Below are positions 1 to 12,316 of a stretch of 64,000 bases of DNA, piece after piece; position 1 is the first letter of the stretch, and the number at the start of each line of letters is the position of its first letter. The notes beneath the pieces were generated by a model. It saw only the letters and a program-made list of their open reading frames with translations, searched no databases and was not told where the DNA came from. Position numbers and translations under genes: made by a program. Location: assembly GCF_013004065.1 (NCBI RefSeq), contig NZ_CP053084.1:1674001-1738000 (forward strand), given 5' to 3'. This DNA comes from Limnobacter sp. SAORIC-580 (GTDB lineage: Bacteria > Pseudomonadota > Gammaproteobacteria > Burkholderiales > Burkholderiaceae_B).

Positions 1-632
1 CGCCAACTGCCACAACAGGAAATTGGATACCCTTTGTTCCCCACCGGTGCGAATGAACAGGTCTGGTTCTGGGCTTCCCTGAAGACACAAGTGCCTGGAA
101 AGGTCGGTTTCCGAAATTTGATCCGGGTTGTTGGCCAATTCAGGATTGCTTTTCAGCATGTTTTTTGTTGCTTGGAGAATGTCCCAGCGACCACCATAAT
201 TGGCAGCGATGTTTAAAAACAGTCGACTGTTGTCTTTGGTGAGTTCTTGGGCAGAGGCGATCGCTGCCTGCAATTCTGGTTCAAACGCTGTGGTGTCGCC
301 AATAATCCGCAGACAAATATTTTCGCGGTGCATGGCCTCGACGTCTTTGCGAAGTACGCGTATGAACAGGCGCATCAGCAAACTGACTTCTTCAGGAGGT
401 CTACGCCAATTTTCTGAAGAAAAAGCAAACAGTGTCAGGTGTTCTACGCCCAGTTCACAACAGGCCTGAACGGTGCGCTTGACGGCATCTACGCCACGCT
501 TATGCCCTGCAAATCGCGGCATTAGGCGACTTTTAGCCCAACGGCCATTTCCATCCATCACGATTGCAACGTGCTTTGGAATGTTGGATGTGCTGGGCAC
601 ATCCAGAGTTGAGCTGGTGTAGACGGTCATGA
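1..632 (-). CDS. uppS: Isoprenyl transferase (undecaprenyl diphosphate synthase), 3' end cut by window
   Basis: Cis-prenyltransferase that extends farnesyl diphosphate with isopentenyl diphosphate to the C55 lipid carrier used for peptidoglycan and other envelope polymers; a cytoplasmic, membrane-associated enzyme. The reading frame starts at an ATG at 632 and stays open to the window edge, giving about 210 residues; the last few dozen residues lie outside. Family motifs are present: VMDGNGRWA near residues 24-32 with the catalytic Asp26, then [14 protein letters not shown] and [12 protein letters not shown] (substrate-binding arginines). The start lies five bases after the frr stop, so it is very probably co-transcribed with pyrH-frr. 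Confidence 0.95.
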
Positions 633-637
633 ATGAC

Positions 638-1198
638 TTAAACCGTCATGATTTCGGCTTCTTTGGACTGCAAAACCTGATCGACTTCAGAGACAAACTT
701 GTCGGTCAATTTTTGAATGTCCGCCTGTGCGCGGCGCTCATCGTCCTCTGAAATTTCCTTGTCATTGACCAGGCGTTTCAGCGCTTCGTTGGCGTCCCGG
801 CGAAGGTTGCGAATCGCCACCTTGGTTTGTTCGCCCTCGCCTTTGATGAATTTGGTCAATTCTCGGCGACGCTCTTCGGTCAAGGCGGGCATTGGAACCC
901 GAATGGTTTCACCCATGGATGCAGGGTTCAGGCCAAGGTCTGATTCACGAATGGCCTTTTCCACGGCGTTGGCCATGTTCTTTTCCCAAGGTTGAACCAC
1001 GATGGTTCGTGCATCTGCGAGGCTTAAGTTCGCAACTTGCGAAATGGGCACCATGGAACCGTAGTAATCAACCTGAACATGATCCAGAATTCCGGTGTGT
1101 GCACGCCCGGTGCGCACTTTTTGCAGATCGGTTTTCAGGGACTCGATGGATTTCACCATCTTTTCTTCGGTCGTTTTTCGAATGTTTGCAACGCTCAT
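638..1198 (-). CDS. frr: Ribosome recycling factor
   Basis: Splits post-termination 70S ribosomes together with EF-G. The protein has 186 residues, the usual length, with the conserved VRTGRA segment near residues 28-33 in the first long helix and the [11 protein letters not shown] segment in the middle, followed by a basic C-terminal helical arm. It sits between pyrH and uppS, the standard betaproteobacterial order. A purine-rich GTGAGA lies upstream of the ATG. No terminator is seen before uppS. Confidence 0.97.
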   Translation of the reverse strand: MSVANIRKTTEEKMVKSIESLKTDLQKVRTGRAHTGILDHVQVDYYGSMVPISQVANLSLADARTIVVQPWEKNMANAVEKAIRESDLGLNPASMGETIRVPMPALTEERRRELTKFIKGEGEQTKVAIRNLRRDANEALKRLVNDKEISEDDERRAQADIQKLTDKFVSEVDQVLQSKEAEIMTV

Positions 1199-1223
1199 GA
1201 TTGAATTCTCACTGCCTAAGTGG

Positions 1224-1245
1224 ATTAATTAGTGAATTAATTAGT
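1224..1245. repeat. Tandem 10-bp repeat in the pyrH-frr gap
   Basis: ATTAATTAGT occurs at 1224-1233 and again at 1236-1245, separated by GA, in the 66-base gap between pyrH and frr. The unit is AT-rich and contains the palindrome ATTAAT. No function is known; it could arise by slippage or mark a protein site. Confidence 0.6.
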
Positions 1246-1264
1246 CGATCGAATGGCCAGTTAG

Positions 1265-1975
1265 TTACATATGCACCAAGGTGCCCTCGTTTTCACCAGC
1301 AACCGCTCGGTGCAATGCGCCGGGCTTGTTGATGGAAAATACCCGAATTGGAAGTTTTTGGTCGCGACACAGGGCGAACGCCGTGGCATCCATGACTTCG
1401 AGGTTTTTTGAAATCGCTTCATTGAACGAAATTCTTTCGTACCGGGTGGCGGTAGGATCTTTGTTGGGGTCGGCGGTGTAAATACCATCAACCTTCGTTG
1501 CTTTTAGAACAACCTCAGCGCCAATTTCGGAGCCCCGCAATGCTGCTGCGGTGTCGGTTGTAAAAAATGGGTTGCCTGTTCCTGCCGCGAATATCACGAC
1601 TTTGCCTTCTTCAAGGTATCGGATCGCTTTGGGTCGAATGTAGGGCTCAACAACCTGCTCAATGTTAAGCGCCGATTGAACCCTGGCCTCTACGCCAGCG
1701 CGCCGAAATGCATCTTGCAGTGCAAGCGCGTTCATTACGGTGGCCATCATTCCCATGTAGTCAGCAGTGGCCCTGTCCATGCCGGCTGCGCCAGGGGCAA
1801 TTCCACGGAAAATATTGCCACCACCAATCACAACTGCCAATTCCACTCCTGATGCGGAGACTTCTGCAACTTCAGCAACCATTCTCTCAATGGTTTGACG
1901 GTTGATGCCGTAGGAGTCTTCGCCCATCAGGGCTTCGCCTGACAATTTGAGTAACACACGTTTGTATGCTGTCAT
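1265..1975 (-). CDS. pyrH: UMP kinase
   Basis: Bacterial-type UMP kinase of the amino-acid-kinase fold; phosphorylates UMP to UDP in pyrimidine nucleotide synthesis and normally forms hexamers. The 236-residue length is typical. Visible motifs are KLSGEAL near residues 10-16 (phosphate binding), GGGNIFRG near 51-58, [10 protein letters not shown] in the middle, and a [10 protein letters not shown] segment. The ribosome-binding site AGAGG precedes the ATG. It follows tsf after a strong terminator, so it probably also has a promoter of its own in the 1976-2040 gap, although I could not define one. Confidence 0.97.
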   Translation of the reverse strand: MTAYKRVLLKLSGEALMGEDSYGINRQTIERMVAEVAEVSASGVELAVVIGGGNIFRGIAPGAAGMDRATADYMGMMATVMNALALQDAFRRAGVEARVQSALNIEQVVEPYIRPKAIRYLEEGKVVIFAAGTGNPFFTTDTAAALRGSEIGAEVVLKATKVDGIYTADPNKDPTATRYERISFNEAISKNLEVMDATAFALCRDQKLPIRVFSINKPGALHRAVAGENEGTLVHM

Positions 1976-2040
1976 TCAAGCCTCTTGTTGGATCATTGTC
2001 AGGATTCTATAACGTAAAGCACAGAACTTCGTCGACATGC

Positions 2041-2075
2041 AAATAAAAAGGGGCTTCCCGAGTCGAGAAACCCCT
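2041..2075 (-). terminator. Rho-independent terminator after tsf
   Basis: On the minus strand an 11-bp stem (2065-2075 with 2049-2059, including two G-U pairs) and a five-base loop is followed by a T-rich run. It begins 16 bases after the tsf stop codon and should separate rpsB-tsf from pyrH. Confidence 0.85.
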
Positions 2076-2090
2076 CTTCAAACAAAGGAA

Positions 2091-2981
2091 TTAACGGCCT
2101 GCGGCAGCAGCTGCAGCTTGTGCGGCAACTTCAGCGGCAAAATCGTTTACCTTCTTCTCAATGCCTTCACCAACGATGAACAGGTCGAAGCCATTTACTT
2201 CGCTGCCCTTGCTCTTGAGCATGGCTTCAACGGTGAGCTTGTCGTCCTTTACGAAAGGCTGAGACAGCAGGGCAACTTCCTTCAAGAATTTCTTGATGGA
2301 ACCTTCCACCATTTTCTCTGCGATGTCGGCTGGTTTGCCAGATTCTTCCGCTTTGGCTTTGGCCACTGAACGCTCGCGGTCGATGTCTTCTTGTGGAACA
2401 CCGCTTTCATGCAAAGCCTTGGGCTTTGTTGCGGCGATGTGCAAGGCCACGTCTTTGCCCACGTTTTCGTCGGAGCCGGTGTAATCAACGAGTACGCCAA
2501 TTTTGCCGCCGTGGATGTATGAACTCAGGCTGCCTTTGGCTTCCACGCGCTTGAAGCGGCGCACAGACATGTTTTCTCCGATTTTGCCGATCAAGGCTGC
2601 ACGAACTGTTTCAACGGTGCCTTCGCCCAAAGGCAATGCCGACAATGCTTCAACATTGGCTGGGTTGTGGTCGGCGATCAACTTGGCCACGTTGGCTACA
2701 AAAGCCAGGAAGTCATCATTTTTGGCCACGAAGTCAGTTTCACAGTTCACTTCAACAATTGTTCCCAACTTGTTGGAATTATTGATATAAATACCAACCA
2801 AGCCTTCAGCGGTTACACGAGTGGCTGCCTTGCTGGCTTTGCTGCCCAGCTTGACGCGCAAAATTTCTTCGGCCTTGTCCATGTCGCCCGCGGCTTCGGT
2901 CAGGGCTTTTTTGCATTCCATCATGGGCGCGTCTGTTTTCTCGCGCAGTACTTTAACCATTGCTGCTGTAATTTCAGCCAT
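2091..2981 (-). CDS. tsf: Elongation factor Ts
   Basis: Guanine-nucleotide exchange factor for EF-Tu. From the ATG at 2981 the protein is 296 residues, the normal size, beginning [16 protein letters not shown] with the N-terminal UBA-like region and the [10 protein letters not shown] motif that contacts EF-Tu near residues 80-90. An in-frame ATG further upstream at 3053 would add 24 residues that run through the rpsB terminator hairpin and match nothing in the family, so the 2981 start with its AGGAG site is chosen. It lies downstream of rpsB as in most bacteria. Confidence 0.97.
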   Translation of the reverse strand: MAEITAAMVKVLREKTDAPMMECKKALTEAAGDMDKAEEILRVKLGSKASKAATRVTAEGLVGIYINNSNKLGTIVEVNCETDFVAKNDDFLAFVANVAKLIADHNPANVEALSALPLGEGTVETVRAALIGKIGENMSVRRFKRVEAKGSLSSYIHGGKIGVLVDYTGSDENVGKDVALHIAATKPKALHESGVPQEDIDRERSVAKAKAEESGKPADIAEKMVEGSIKKFLKEVALLSQPFVKDDKLTVEAMLKSKGSEVNGFDLFIVGEGIEKKVNDFAAEVAAQAAAAAAGR

Positions 2982-3015
2982 TGATTTTCTCCTAAAGTCG
3001 GATTCTGAATTAGAC

Positions 3016-3041
3016 AAAAAAAAGGGGCGACTGATCGCCCC
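3016..3041 (-). terminator. Intercistronic terminator/attenuator between rpsB and tsf
   Basis: A perfect 7-bp GC-rich stem (GGGGCGA/TCGCCCC) with a four-base loop at 3024-3041 is followed on the minus strand by eight T residues (3016-3023). It lies between the rpsB stop and the tsf start. It would lower tsf transcription relative to rpsB; partial termination between these two genes is known in Escherichia coli. Confidence 0.88.
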
Positions 3042-3061
3042 ATCGGAAGGCAAAGGCTTGA

Positions 3062-3817
3062 TTAGCCCTCAGCTCCCTCTTCAGACACTTCAACGAAGTC
3101 GTCGCCGCCTTTGATGGCTTCAACCACGTCGTTTACAGCCTGGTCGCGGCCAGCCAAAACGGCATCGGCAACTGAACGGGCGTACAAACGAATGGCACGG
3201 GCGGAGTCATCGTTACCGGGAACGATGTAGCTAACGCCTGCTGGCGAGTGGTTGGTATCCACAACACCCACCACCGGAATACCCAGCTTTTCAGCTTCGG
3301 TAATGGCAATTTTGTGGTAACCCACGTCGCATACGAAAATGGCGTCCGGCAAAGTGGGCATGTCTTTGATGCCACCAATTGACTGGTTCAGCTTTTCGAG
3401 TTCACGGGCGAACATCAGGGCTTCTTTCTTGGACATGCGCTCAGTACCGCCGTCGGCAATAATGGCTTCCATGTCTTTCAGGCGCTTGATGGATGTTTTG
3501 ACGGTTTTGAAGTTGGTCAACATGCCGCCCAGCCAACGCTGGTCAACATAAGGCATGCCACAACGCTGTGCCTCTTCGGCGATGATCTCTTTGGCTTGGC
3601 GCTTGGTACATACAAACAGGATGTTGCCGCGGTTGGCTGACAGGCGCTTCACGAATTTCAGCGCGTCGTCGAGCATTACGACGGTTTTTTCCAGGTTGAT
3701 AATGTGAATTTTGTTACGATGGCCGTAAATGTAGGGGGCCATTTTTGGGTTCCAGAAGCGGGTTTGGTGGCCAAAGTGGCAACCAGCTTCCAGCATTTCG
3801 CGCATTGATGCTGCCAT
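3062..3817 (-). CDS. rpsB: 30S ribosomal protein S2
   Basis: Structural protein of the small ribosomal subunit. The protein has 251 residues and carries the conserved start [20 protein letters not shown], the [11 protein letters not shown] segment, and [12 protein letters not shown] in the middle. The glutamate-rich C-terminal tail is typical of proteobacterial S2. The start is preceded by a GGAG site. Upstream is a leader of about 150 bases with long-range complementary segments (separate entry), and downstream an attenuator before tsf. Confidence 0.98.
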   Translation of the reverse strand: MAASMREMLEAGCHFGHQTRFWNPKMAPYIYGHRNKIHIINLEKTVVMLDDALKFVKRLSANRGNILFVCTKRQAKEIIAEEAQRCGMPYVDQRWLGGMLTNFKTVKTSIKRLKDMEAIIADGGTERMSKKEALMFARELEKLNQSIGGIKDMPTLPDAIFVCDVGYHKIAITEAEKLGIPVVGVVDTNHSPAGVSYIVPGNDDSARAIRLYARSVADAVLAGRDQAVNDVVEAIKGGDDFVEVSEEGAEG

Positions 3818-3833
3818 GAATTTCTCCAGTATA

Positions 3834-3911
3834 GACAGGGTTGAATGGGTTTGTACTGGGCCAGCATCGGGTTAATAAACCAACAATAACTAGCACCCTG
3901 TCGCACAAACC
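3834..3911 (-). promoter_or_regulatory. Structured rpsB leader, pseudoknot-like
   Basis: In transcript order the rpsB leader contains GGTTTGT (3911-3905), GACAGGGT (3902-3895), a small local hairpin GGTT-TATT-AACC, then ACAAACC (3854-3848) and ACCCTGTC (3841-3834). The first and third segments are perfect complements (7 bp) and so are the second and fourth (8 bp), so the pairings interlock as in an H-type pseudoknot, or compete. The last segment ends a few bases before the Shine-Dalgarno site. S2 is known to regulate its own messenger in other bacteria; that this element does so here is inference. Confidence 0.5.
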
Positions 3912-3975
3912 ATTAAATTTACTCGTGAGCGCCAACTAACTAAGCCAGTTAGCCATAGCTCTAGAGCAGCCAAAG

Positions 3976-4005
3976 ATTATACTCGGTTAAAATACGTTAG
4001 CTCAA
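3976..4005 (-). promoter_or_regulatory. Sigma-70-type promoter for rpsB
   Basis: On the minus strand TTGAGC (4005-4000) and TATAAT (3981-3976) are separated by 18 bases. Transcription would start near 3969, giving a leader of about 150 bases before rpsB. The element lies in the divergent gap between rpsB and map. Confidence 0.65.
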
Positions 4006-4024
4006 GCAGGAATTAAACAAAACC

Positions 4025-4834
4025 ATGGATATTGTGATTAAAAACGAGCACGACATTGAAAAAATGCGTGTTGCAGGCCGTTTGGCCTCGGAAGTGCTGG
4101 ATTTTATCGGCCCACACGTGGTCGCTGGCATTACTACCGAAGAACTCGACAAACTTTGCCACGATTACATGGTGAATGTGCAGGGAACAATACCCGCCCC
4201 GTTGAATTACGCGCCACCAGGCTACACGCCCTACCCCAAATCAATTTGCACGTCGGTCAATCATCAAATTTGTCACGGCGTGCCTGGCCCTAAAAAGCTG
4301 AAGAACGGCGACATCATCAACATTGACATCACCGTCATTAAAGACGGTTATCACGGTGATACCAGTCGCATGTTTATTGTTGGCGAGGGTTCGCTTGCTG
4401 CGAGGCGGTTGTGCGAGATTACCTTTGAAGCCATGTGGATCGGCATTGAGCAAGTGCGACCAGGTGCCACGCTGGGCGATGTGGGTGCAGCCATTCAAAA
4501 GTTTGCTGAAGGCTTCGGCTACTCGGTAGTTCGGGAATTTTGTGGCCATGGCATTGGCACGAAGTTTCATGAAGAACCCCAAGTGTTGCACTATGGCAAG
4601 CCTGGTACCGGTGTGAGGCTGCAAGAAGGCATGATTTTCACCATCGAGCCCATGCTGAACGCGGGCCGCCGGGAGATCAAGGAAATGCCGGACGGCTGGA
4701 CCATTGTGACCAAAGACCACAGTTTGTCTGCACAGTGGGAACACACAGTTTTGGTGACCGCAGATGGCTATGAAATTTTGACTCAGTCTGCCGGCACCCC
4801 AGCGAATCCTCGTTTGAAAACACAGGCGGCCTGA
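4025..4834 (+). CDS. map: Type I methionine aminopeptidase
   Basis: Removes the N-terminal methionine from nascent proteins. The 269-residue protein carries the metal ligands of the pita-bread fold: the Asp residues in NIDITVIKDGYHGDTSR, the His in CGHGIGTKFHEEP, the Glu in TIEPML and the Glu in QWEHTVLVT. It starts at an ATG behind an AGGA site and is divergent from rpsB, the common arrangement. glnD begins two bases after its stop, so the two are likely one transcript. Confidence 0.97.
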   Translation: MDIVIKNEHDIEKMRVAGRLASEVLDFIGPHVVAGITTEELDKLCHDYMVNVQGTIPAPLNYAPPGYTPYPKSICTSVNHQICHGVPGPKKLKNGDIINIDITVIKDGYHGDTSRMFIVGEGSLAARRLCEITFEAMWIGIEQVRPGATLGDVGAAIQKFAEGFGYSVVREFCGHGIGTKFHEEPQVLHYGKPGTGVRLQEGMIFTIEPMLNAGRREIKEMPDGWTIVTKDHSLSAQWEHTVLVTADGYEILTQSAGTPANPRLKTQAA

Positions 4835-4835
4835 A

Positions 4836-7445
4836 TTGAGCAACAAACCGGCGACAACGGTTGACAAATCAGCCGCACTTGACCTGAACGCGGTGCGGGT
4901 GCGCATCAAAACCCAGTTGAAAAGCCAAGCCCATCAATGGCTTACACCTTTTGACCAGAACACACCTGCATCAGCGGTGGAAGCTGTTCTGAGAAAGCGC
5001 TGTGTTTGTGTGGATGAGGCTCTGGTTGCCCTCTGGAATGCCATTGGCATGCCAAAGCAATACAGCCTGGTTGCTGTGGGTGGCTATGGAAGGGGAGAGT
5101 TGTTTCCATTTTCCGATGTGGATGTGTTGATCCTGATTGATCAGGAACCGGACGAGGTCAACACCGAGAAGCTTGAAACCTTTTGTGGTTCGGGCTGGGA
5201 CATTGGCCTTGAAATTGGCCACAGCGTTAGAACACCCAAGCAATGCGTTGAGGAAGCCGGCAAAGACATCACTGTCCAGACTGCGCTTGTAGAATCTCGA
5301 TTTCTGGCTGGAAATTCCAGTAATTTCCGGGCACTGAATTCTACTCTTCAAAAACTACTTGAAGTAAAAACCTTCTTTCGCAAAAAAACCCTGGAACTTC
5401 GGCAGCGCCATGCCAAGTATCAGGAGACACCATACAGCCTTGAACCCAATTGCAAGGAAAGTCCGGGTGGACTTCGAGACCTGCATGTCATTTCATGGGT
5501 TTGCCGAGCCGCCAACTTGGGCAACAGTTGGGCTGAAATGGCCAAAAAAGGGTTGATCACACCGTTTGAAGCTGCAAAGTTAAGAAACAACGAGCGAACA
5601 CTCAAGAAAATCAGATATCAATTGCATGTCACCACTGGCCGCCGGGAAGACAGGCTTGTGTATGACGTTCAAACCCAGTTGGCGGAGTCTTTGGGTTACC
5701 GCCCTACTGCTGCAAAACGATCAAGCGAACAGCTGATGCAGCAGTATTACTTGGCTGCCAAGGCCGTCATGCAACTGAACACGATCTTGCTCCAAAATAT
5801 TGAACTGTCGATTTTCGGCTCCAATGCAGAGCCTGTGGTAATTGATGATGAGTTTCAGGAAACAGATTCTCTGCTCGATATTCGGGATGACGAAGTATTT
5901 GCCAGAAACCCATCCGCGATGCTTCGCGCCTTTATCGTGATGCAACAGAATCCGCGATTAAAAGGCATGAGCGCGAGAATGTTGCGCCAGTTGTGGCACA
6001 GCCGGGTCAAAATCAACAGCGATTTCAGGAAAAACCCGGTCAACAAGGCTTTGTTCATTGAGTTTTTCAAACAACCGCAAGGCATCGTTCATGAGTTGCG
6101 GCGCATGAACGAAACCAGCATATTGGGAAGGTACTTGCCGGTTTTTCGGAAAATTGTGGGACAAATGCAGCATGACCTGTTTCACGTGTACACGGTAGAC
6201 CAACATATTCTGACCGTGGTGCGTAATTTGCGTCGATTTACGATGGCAGAACACGCCCACGAGTATCCCTATTGCAGCCAATTGATGGCCAACTTTGATG
6301 ACCATTGGTTGTTGTACGTGGCCGCCCTGTTTCACGACGTGGCCAAAGGCAGGGGTGGTGATCACAGTGTGCTGGGCGAAGTGGACGCCCGCAAATTCTG
6401 CAAAGATCACGGATTGAACCAGGAGAACACTGATTTAGTGGCTTTTCTGGTGAAGCATCACCTGACGATGTCGAATACAGCCCAGAAAAAAGATTTGTCA
6501 GATGTTGAAGTGCTAAAGGAATTTGCTGCGCTAGTAAAAACTCCCCGCAACCTGACAGCGCTTTACTTGCTGACTGTGGCTGACATTCGTGGTACCAGCC
6601 CGAAAGTGTGGAATGCATGGAAAGGTAAATTGCTGGAAGACCTTTACCGCCTGACATTGAAGTATTTGGGTGGCGAGGCGCCCAACCGCCGGCAAATGCT
6701 TGCCGAGCAGCAGGCGGAGGCGCGCCGAATTTTGCGGTTGTATGCGCTTTCCGATGATGTTCAGGACAAATTGTGGGCCCAGCTTGATGTGTCGTACTTT
6801 CTCAGGCAAGGGCCTAGCGACATTGCCTGGCACACGAGGCATCTATACTGGCGCGTAGATACAGAGCAGCCGATTGTGAAAGCACGTCTGTCGCCGATTG
6901 GTGAAGGCCTGGAATTGCTGGTGTACACCCGCGATGAAATGGACCTGTTTGCACGTATTTGTGGATATTTTGATTCCAAGAACTTGAGCATTCTGGATGC
7001 GAAAATTCACACCACCTCGCATGGTTACGCCCTTGATTCTTTCCTGATTCAGCACGACAGTCACCATGAGTTTTACCGTGAAACCCTGTCACTGCTCGAA
7101 GCAGAGCTTCAGGACAGGTTAATCAAGCGTCAACCGCTTGAGCCACCGGTTTTTGGGCGAATGTCCAGGCAATCCCGGCACTTTCCGGTGCGCCCTTCTG
7201 TGGATTTGAAACCAGATGAGAAAGGCAACCAATATTTGTTGACCGTATCTGCCACTGACCGAACAGGACTGCTTTACTCGATTACGCGATTGTTGGCCCA
7301 ATACAAGGTGAACGTACAAACCGCCAAAATCATGACTTTGGGCGAAAGGGCCGAAGATACCTTTTTGCTGTACGGGCAGTCTTTGAATTCCGGGAAGCTT
7401 CAAATTCAGCTGGAAGCCGAGCTACTCGAGTTGCTTTCAATTTGA
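4836..7445 (+). CDS. glnD: [Protein-PII] uridylyltransferase / uridylyl-removing enzyme
   Basis: Bifunctional nitrogen sensor that uridylylates PII (GlnB) when glutamine is low and removes UMP when it is high. The 869-residue length fits the family. Domains in order: nucleotidyltransferase with GGYGRGELFPFSDVDVL near residues 82-98, a helical linker, an HD hydrolase domain with LFHDVAKGRGGDHS near 496, and two C-terminal ACT domains near 690 and 798. The start is a TTG one base after the map stop codon; no ATG fits before the conserved part. Its partner glnB lies at 38032 in this window. Confidence 0.96.
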   Translation: MSNKPATTVDKSAALDLNAVRVRIKTQLKSQAHQWLTPFDQNTPASAVEAVLRKRCVCVDEALVALWNAIGMPKQYSLVAVGGYGRGELFPFSDVDVLILIDQEPDEVNTEKLETFCGSGWDIGLEIGHSVRTPKQCVEEAGKDITVQTALVESRFLAGNSSNFRALNSTLQKLLEVKTFFRKKTLELRQRHAKYQETPYSLEPNCKESPGGLRDLHVISWVCRAANLGNSWAEMAKKGLITPFEAAKLRNNERTLKKIRYQLHVTTGRREDRLVYDVQTQLAESLGYRPTAAKRSSEQLMQQYYLAAKAVMQLNTILLQNIELSIFGSNAEPVVIDDEFQETDSLLDIRDDEVFARNPSAMLRAFIVMQQNPRLKGMSARMLRQLWHSRVKINSDFRKNPVNKALFIEFFKQPQGIVHELRRMNETSILGRYLPVFRKIVGQMQHDLFHVYTVDQHILTVVRNLRRFTMAEHAHEYPYCSQLMANFDDHWLLYVAALFHDVAKGRGGDHSVLGEVDARKFCKDHGLNQENTDLVAFLVKHHLTMSNTAQKKDLSDVEVLKEFAALVKTPRNLTALYLLTVADIRGTSPKVWNAWKGKLLEDLYRLTLKYLGGEAPNRRQMLAEQQAEARRILRLYALSDDVQDKLWAQLDVSYFLRQGPSDIAWHTRHLYWRVDTEQPIVKARLSPIGEGLELLVYTRDEMDLFARICGYFDSKNLSILDAKIHTTSHGYALDSFLIQHDSHHEFYRETLSLLEAELQDRLIKRQPLEPPVFGRMSRQSRHFPVRPSVDLKPDEKGNQYLLTVSATDRTGLLYSITRLLAQYKVNVQTAKIMTLGERAEDTFLLYGQSLNSGKLQIQLEAELLELLSI

Positions 7446-7450
7446 ACGCG

Positions 7451-7476
7451 ATGAAAGGGCTGATTTGCCCTTTCAT
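7451..7476. terminator. Convergent hairpin between glnD and the phosphorylase gene
   Basis: A perfect 10-bp inverted repeat (7451-7460 with 7467-7476) around a six-base loop lies between the convergent genes and covers the stop codon of the minus-strand gene. There is no clear T tract in either direction, so termination efficiency is uncertain. Confidence 0.5.
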
Positions 7477-8219
7477 TCGTCGTGCAGCTGCACCATCGAT
7501 TTGATAATTCCCATGACCCGTCCCATTCCTTCATGAACTGTTCTGCTGATCTGGGCATGAGAAATTTCCTGAGCGCTTTCTCCCACTCCAGCAGCCTGGT
7601 TGACCACCAAAGCTAGGTGCGCATAGGGTATTTCAAGTTCGCGGGCCAGGCTGGCCTCTGGCATGCCGGTCATGCCGACAATATCGGCACCATCGCGCGC
7701 CAAACGCTTCACTTCAGCCGCAGTTTCCAGGCGAGGCCCCTGTGTACAGGCATAACAGCCGCCCTGCACCACTTGCTCACCAATGGCATCGGCTGCAAGG
7801 CACAATGAAGTACGAAGGGCCTGGTCATAAGGCCATGTGAAGTCGATGTGTTGTACTGCCTGGTTGTCACCTTCGAAAAATGTGGCATTGCGCCCGTGTG
7901 TGTAGTCCAGAATTTGATCAGGAACCACCAGCTGTCCTGGTTTCAAATCAGGGCGAATTCCACCTACAGACGCTACAGACAAAATGCCGTCGATGTCTAG
8001 TTGCGACAAAGCCCAAATATTGGCCCTGTAGTTGATTTGATGGGGGGCAATGGTATGCCCATAGCCATGGCGTGCCAGAAAAACAATTTCGTGGCCCGCC
8101 AGCATGCCGATTGTGAGTGCGCCTGAGGGTTCACCGTAGGGTGTTCGCTGAACCTTGCGCATGGTAATTTCAAAACCCGGCAATTGGCTTAAACCACTGC
8201 CTCCCAACACTGCATACAT
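7473..8219 (-). CDS. S-methyl-5'-thioinosine phosphorylase (MTAP/PNP family)
   Basis: Member of the methylthioadenosine/purine-nucleoside phosphorylase family, 248 residues. Motifs are the N-terminal GGSGL, the phosphate-binding ARHGYGHTIAPHQINYRA near residue 50, TQGPRLETAAEV, and MTGMPEASLARE near 180. In proteobacteria without MTA phosphorylase, proteins of this sequence type act on methylthioinosine in methylthioadenosine salvage; the precise substrate here is inference. It is transcribed after galU with a three-base gap, and its end meets glnD at a hairpin. Confidence 0.8.
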   Translation of the reverse strand: MYAVLGGSGLSQLPGFEITMRKVQRTPYGEPSGALTIGMLAGHEIVFLARHGYGHTIAPHQINYRANIWALSQLDIDGILSVASVGGIRPDLKPGQLVVPDQILDYTHGRNATFFEGDNQAVQHIDFTWPYDQALRTSLCLAADAIGEQVVQGGCYACTQGPRLETAAEVKRLARDGADIVGMTGMPEASLARELEIPYAHLALVVNQAAGVGESAQEISHAQISRTVHEGMGRVMGIIKSMVQLHDE

Positions 8220-8222
8220 GGC

Positions 8223-9098
8223 TTACTTCCTGTCTTTGAGGTATTGAGCAAATTCTGCAGCCACCTCGTGGTGTTTCAGGCCCAGTTCCACTGTGGCTTT
8301 CAGGTAACCCATTTTCGAGCCGCAGTCGAAGCGGGTTCCGGTGAAGCGGTAAGCCAACACGGGTTGATCTTCAAGCAGTGAGGCAATACCGTCAGTCAAC
8401 TGAATTTCTCCGCCAGCGCCTTTGCCCGTTTTCCGGATGTGATCAAAAATTTGAGAATTCAGCACGTAACGGCCCACAACCGCCAGGTTGGTTGGTGCGT
8501 CTTTGGGATCGGGCTTTTCAACAATGGCATTAACCCGCTCGGAGCGATTGTTCCAGGGAGTGCTGGAGACGATACCGTACGATTTGGTTTCAGAGGGATC
8601 AACTTCCTGCACAGCCAATACGCTGGCATGCTCACGTTCAAACACCTTCACCATTTGATGGGTCACAGAGGGGGTGCCTTTGTCTACGTCCATCAGGTCG
8701 TCGGCCAACAGCACAGCAAAAGGCTCTGTACCAACAACGGGCTCTGCGCACAGCACAGCATGGCCAAGTCCCAAAGGTTCCATCTGCCGAATGTAAATAC
8801 AGTTCACATGGCTGGGTACAATGTTTTTCACTATTTCAAGCAGTGCGGTTTTGCCGCGGGCCTGCAGTTCGGCCTCAAGCTCATAGGCCTTGTCGAAATG
8901 GTCTTCAATGGAACGCTTGCTTCGACCTGTGATAAACACCAGCTCACTCAAGCCCGCTTGAAGTGCCTCTTCCACCGCGTATTGAATCAGTGGCTTGTCC
9001 ACCACGGGCATCATTTCTTTTGGGCTGGCTTTGGTGGCAGGCAAAAATCGGGTGCCCATACCCGCAACAGGAAACACAGCTTTTCTAACTCGGGTCAT
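8223..9098 (-). CDS. galU: UTP--glucose-1-phosphate uridylyltransferase
   Basis: Makes UDP-glucose from UTP and glucose 1-phosphate for polysaccharide and lipopolysaccharide synthesis. The 291-residue protein has the nucleotidyltransferase signature [18 protein letters not shown] near residues 13-30, the [19 protein letters not shown] region, and [17 protein letters not shown] near the C-terminus, all typical of GalU. The ATG at 9098 follows a GGAG site. The 66-base gap to ligA is very AT-rich and could hold a promoter. Confidence 0.96.
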   Translation of the reverse strand: MTRVRKAVFPVAGMGTRFLPATKASPKEMMPVVDKPLIQYAVEEALQAGLSELVFITGRSKRSIEDHFDKAYELEAELQARGKTALLEIVKNIVPSHVNCIYIRQMEPLGLGHAVLCAEPVVGTEPFAVLLADDLMDVDKGTPSVTHQMVKVFEREHASVLAVQEVDPSETKSYGIVSSTPWNNRSERVNAIVEKPDPKDAPTNLAVVGRYVLNSQIFDHIRKTGKGAGGEIQLTDGIASLLEDQPVLAYRFTGTRFDCGSKMGYLKATVELGLKHHEVAAEFAQYLKDRK

Positions 9099-9164
9099 GA
9101 TTGCTCGCTCCGTAGTCCATTAATGAAGAAATAAAAAAATAATAAACACAATAACGTTTTATGT

Positions 9165-12312
<3,148 letters not shown>

Positions 12313-12316
<4 letters not shown>

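Noticed and set aside
8439..9134. A 231-codon plus-strand frame opposite galU
   Set aside because: Composition typical of an antisense shadow, no family resemblance, and galU is certain.
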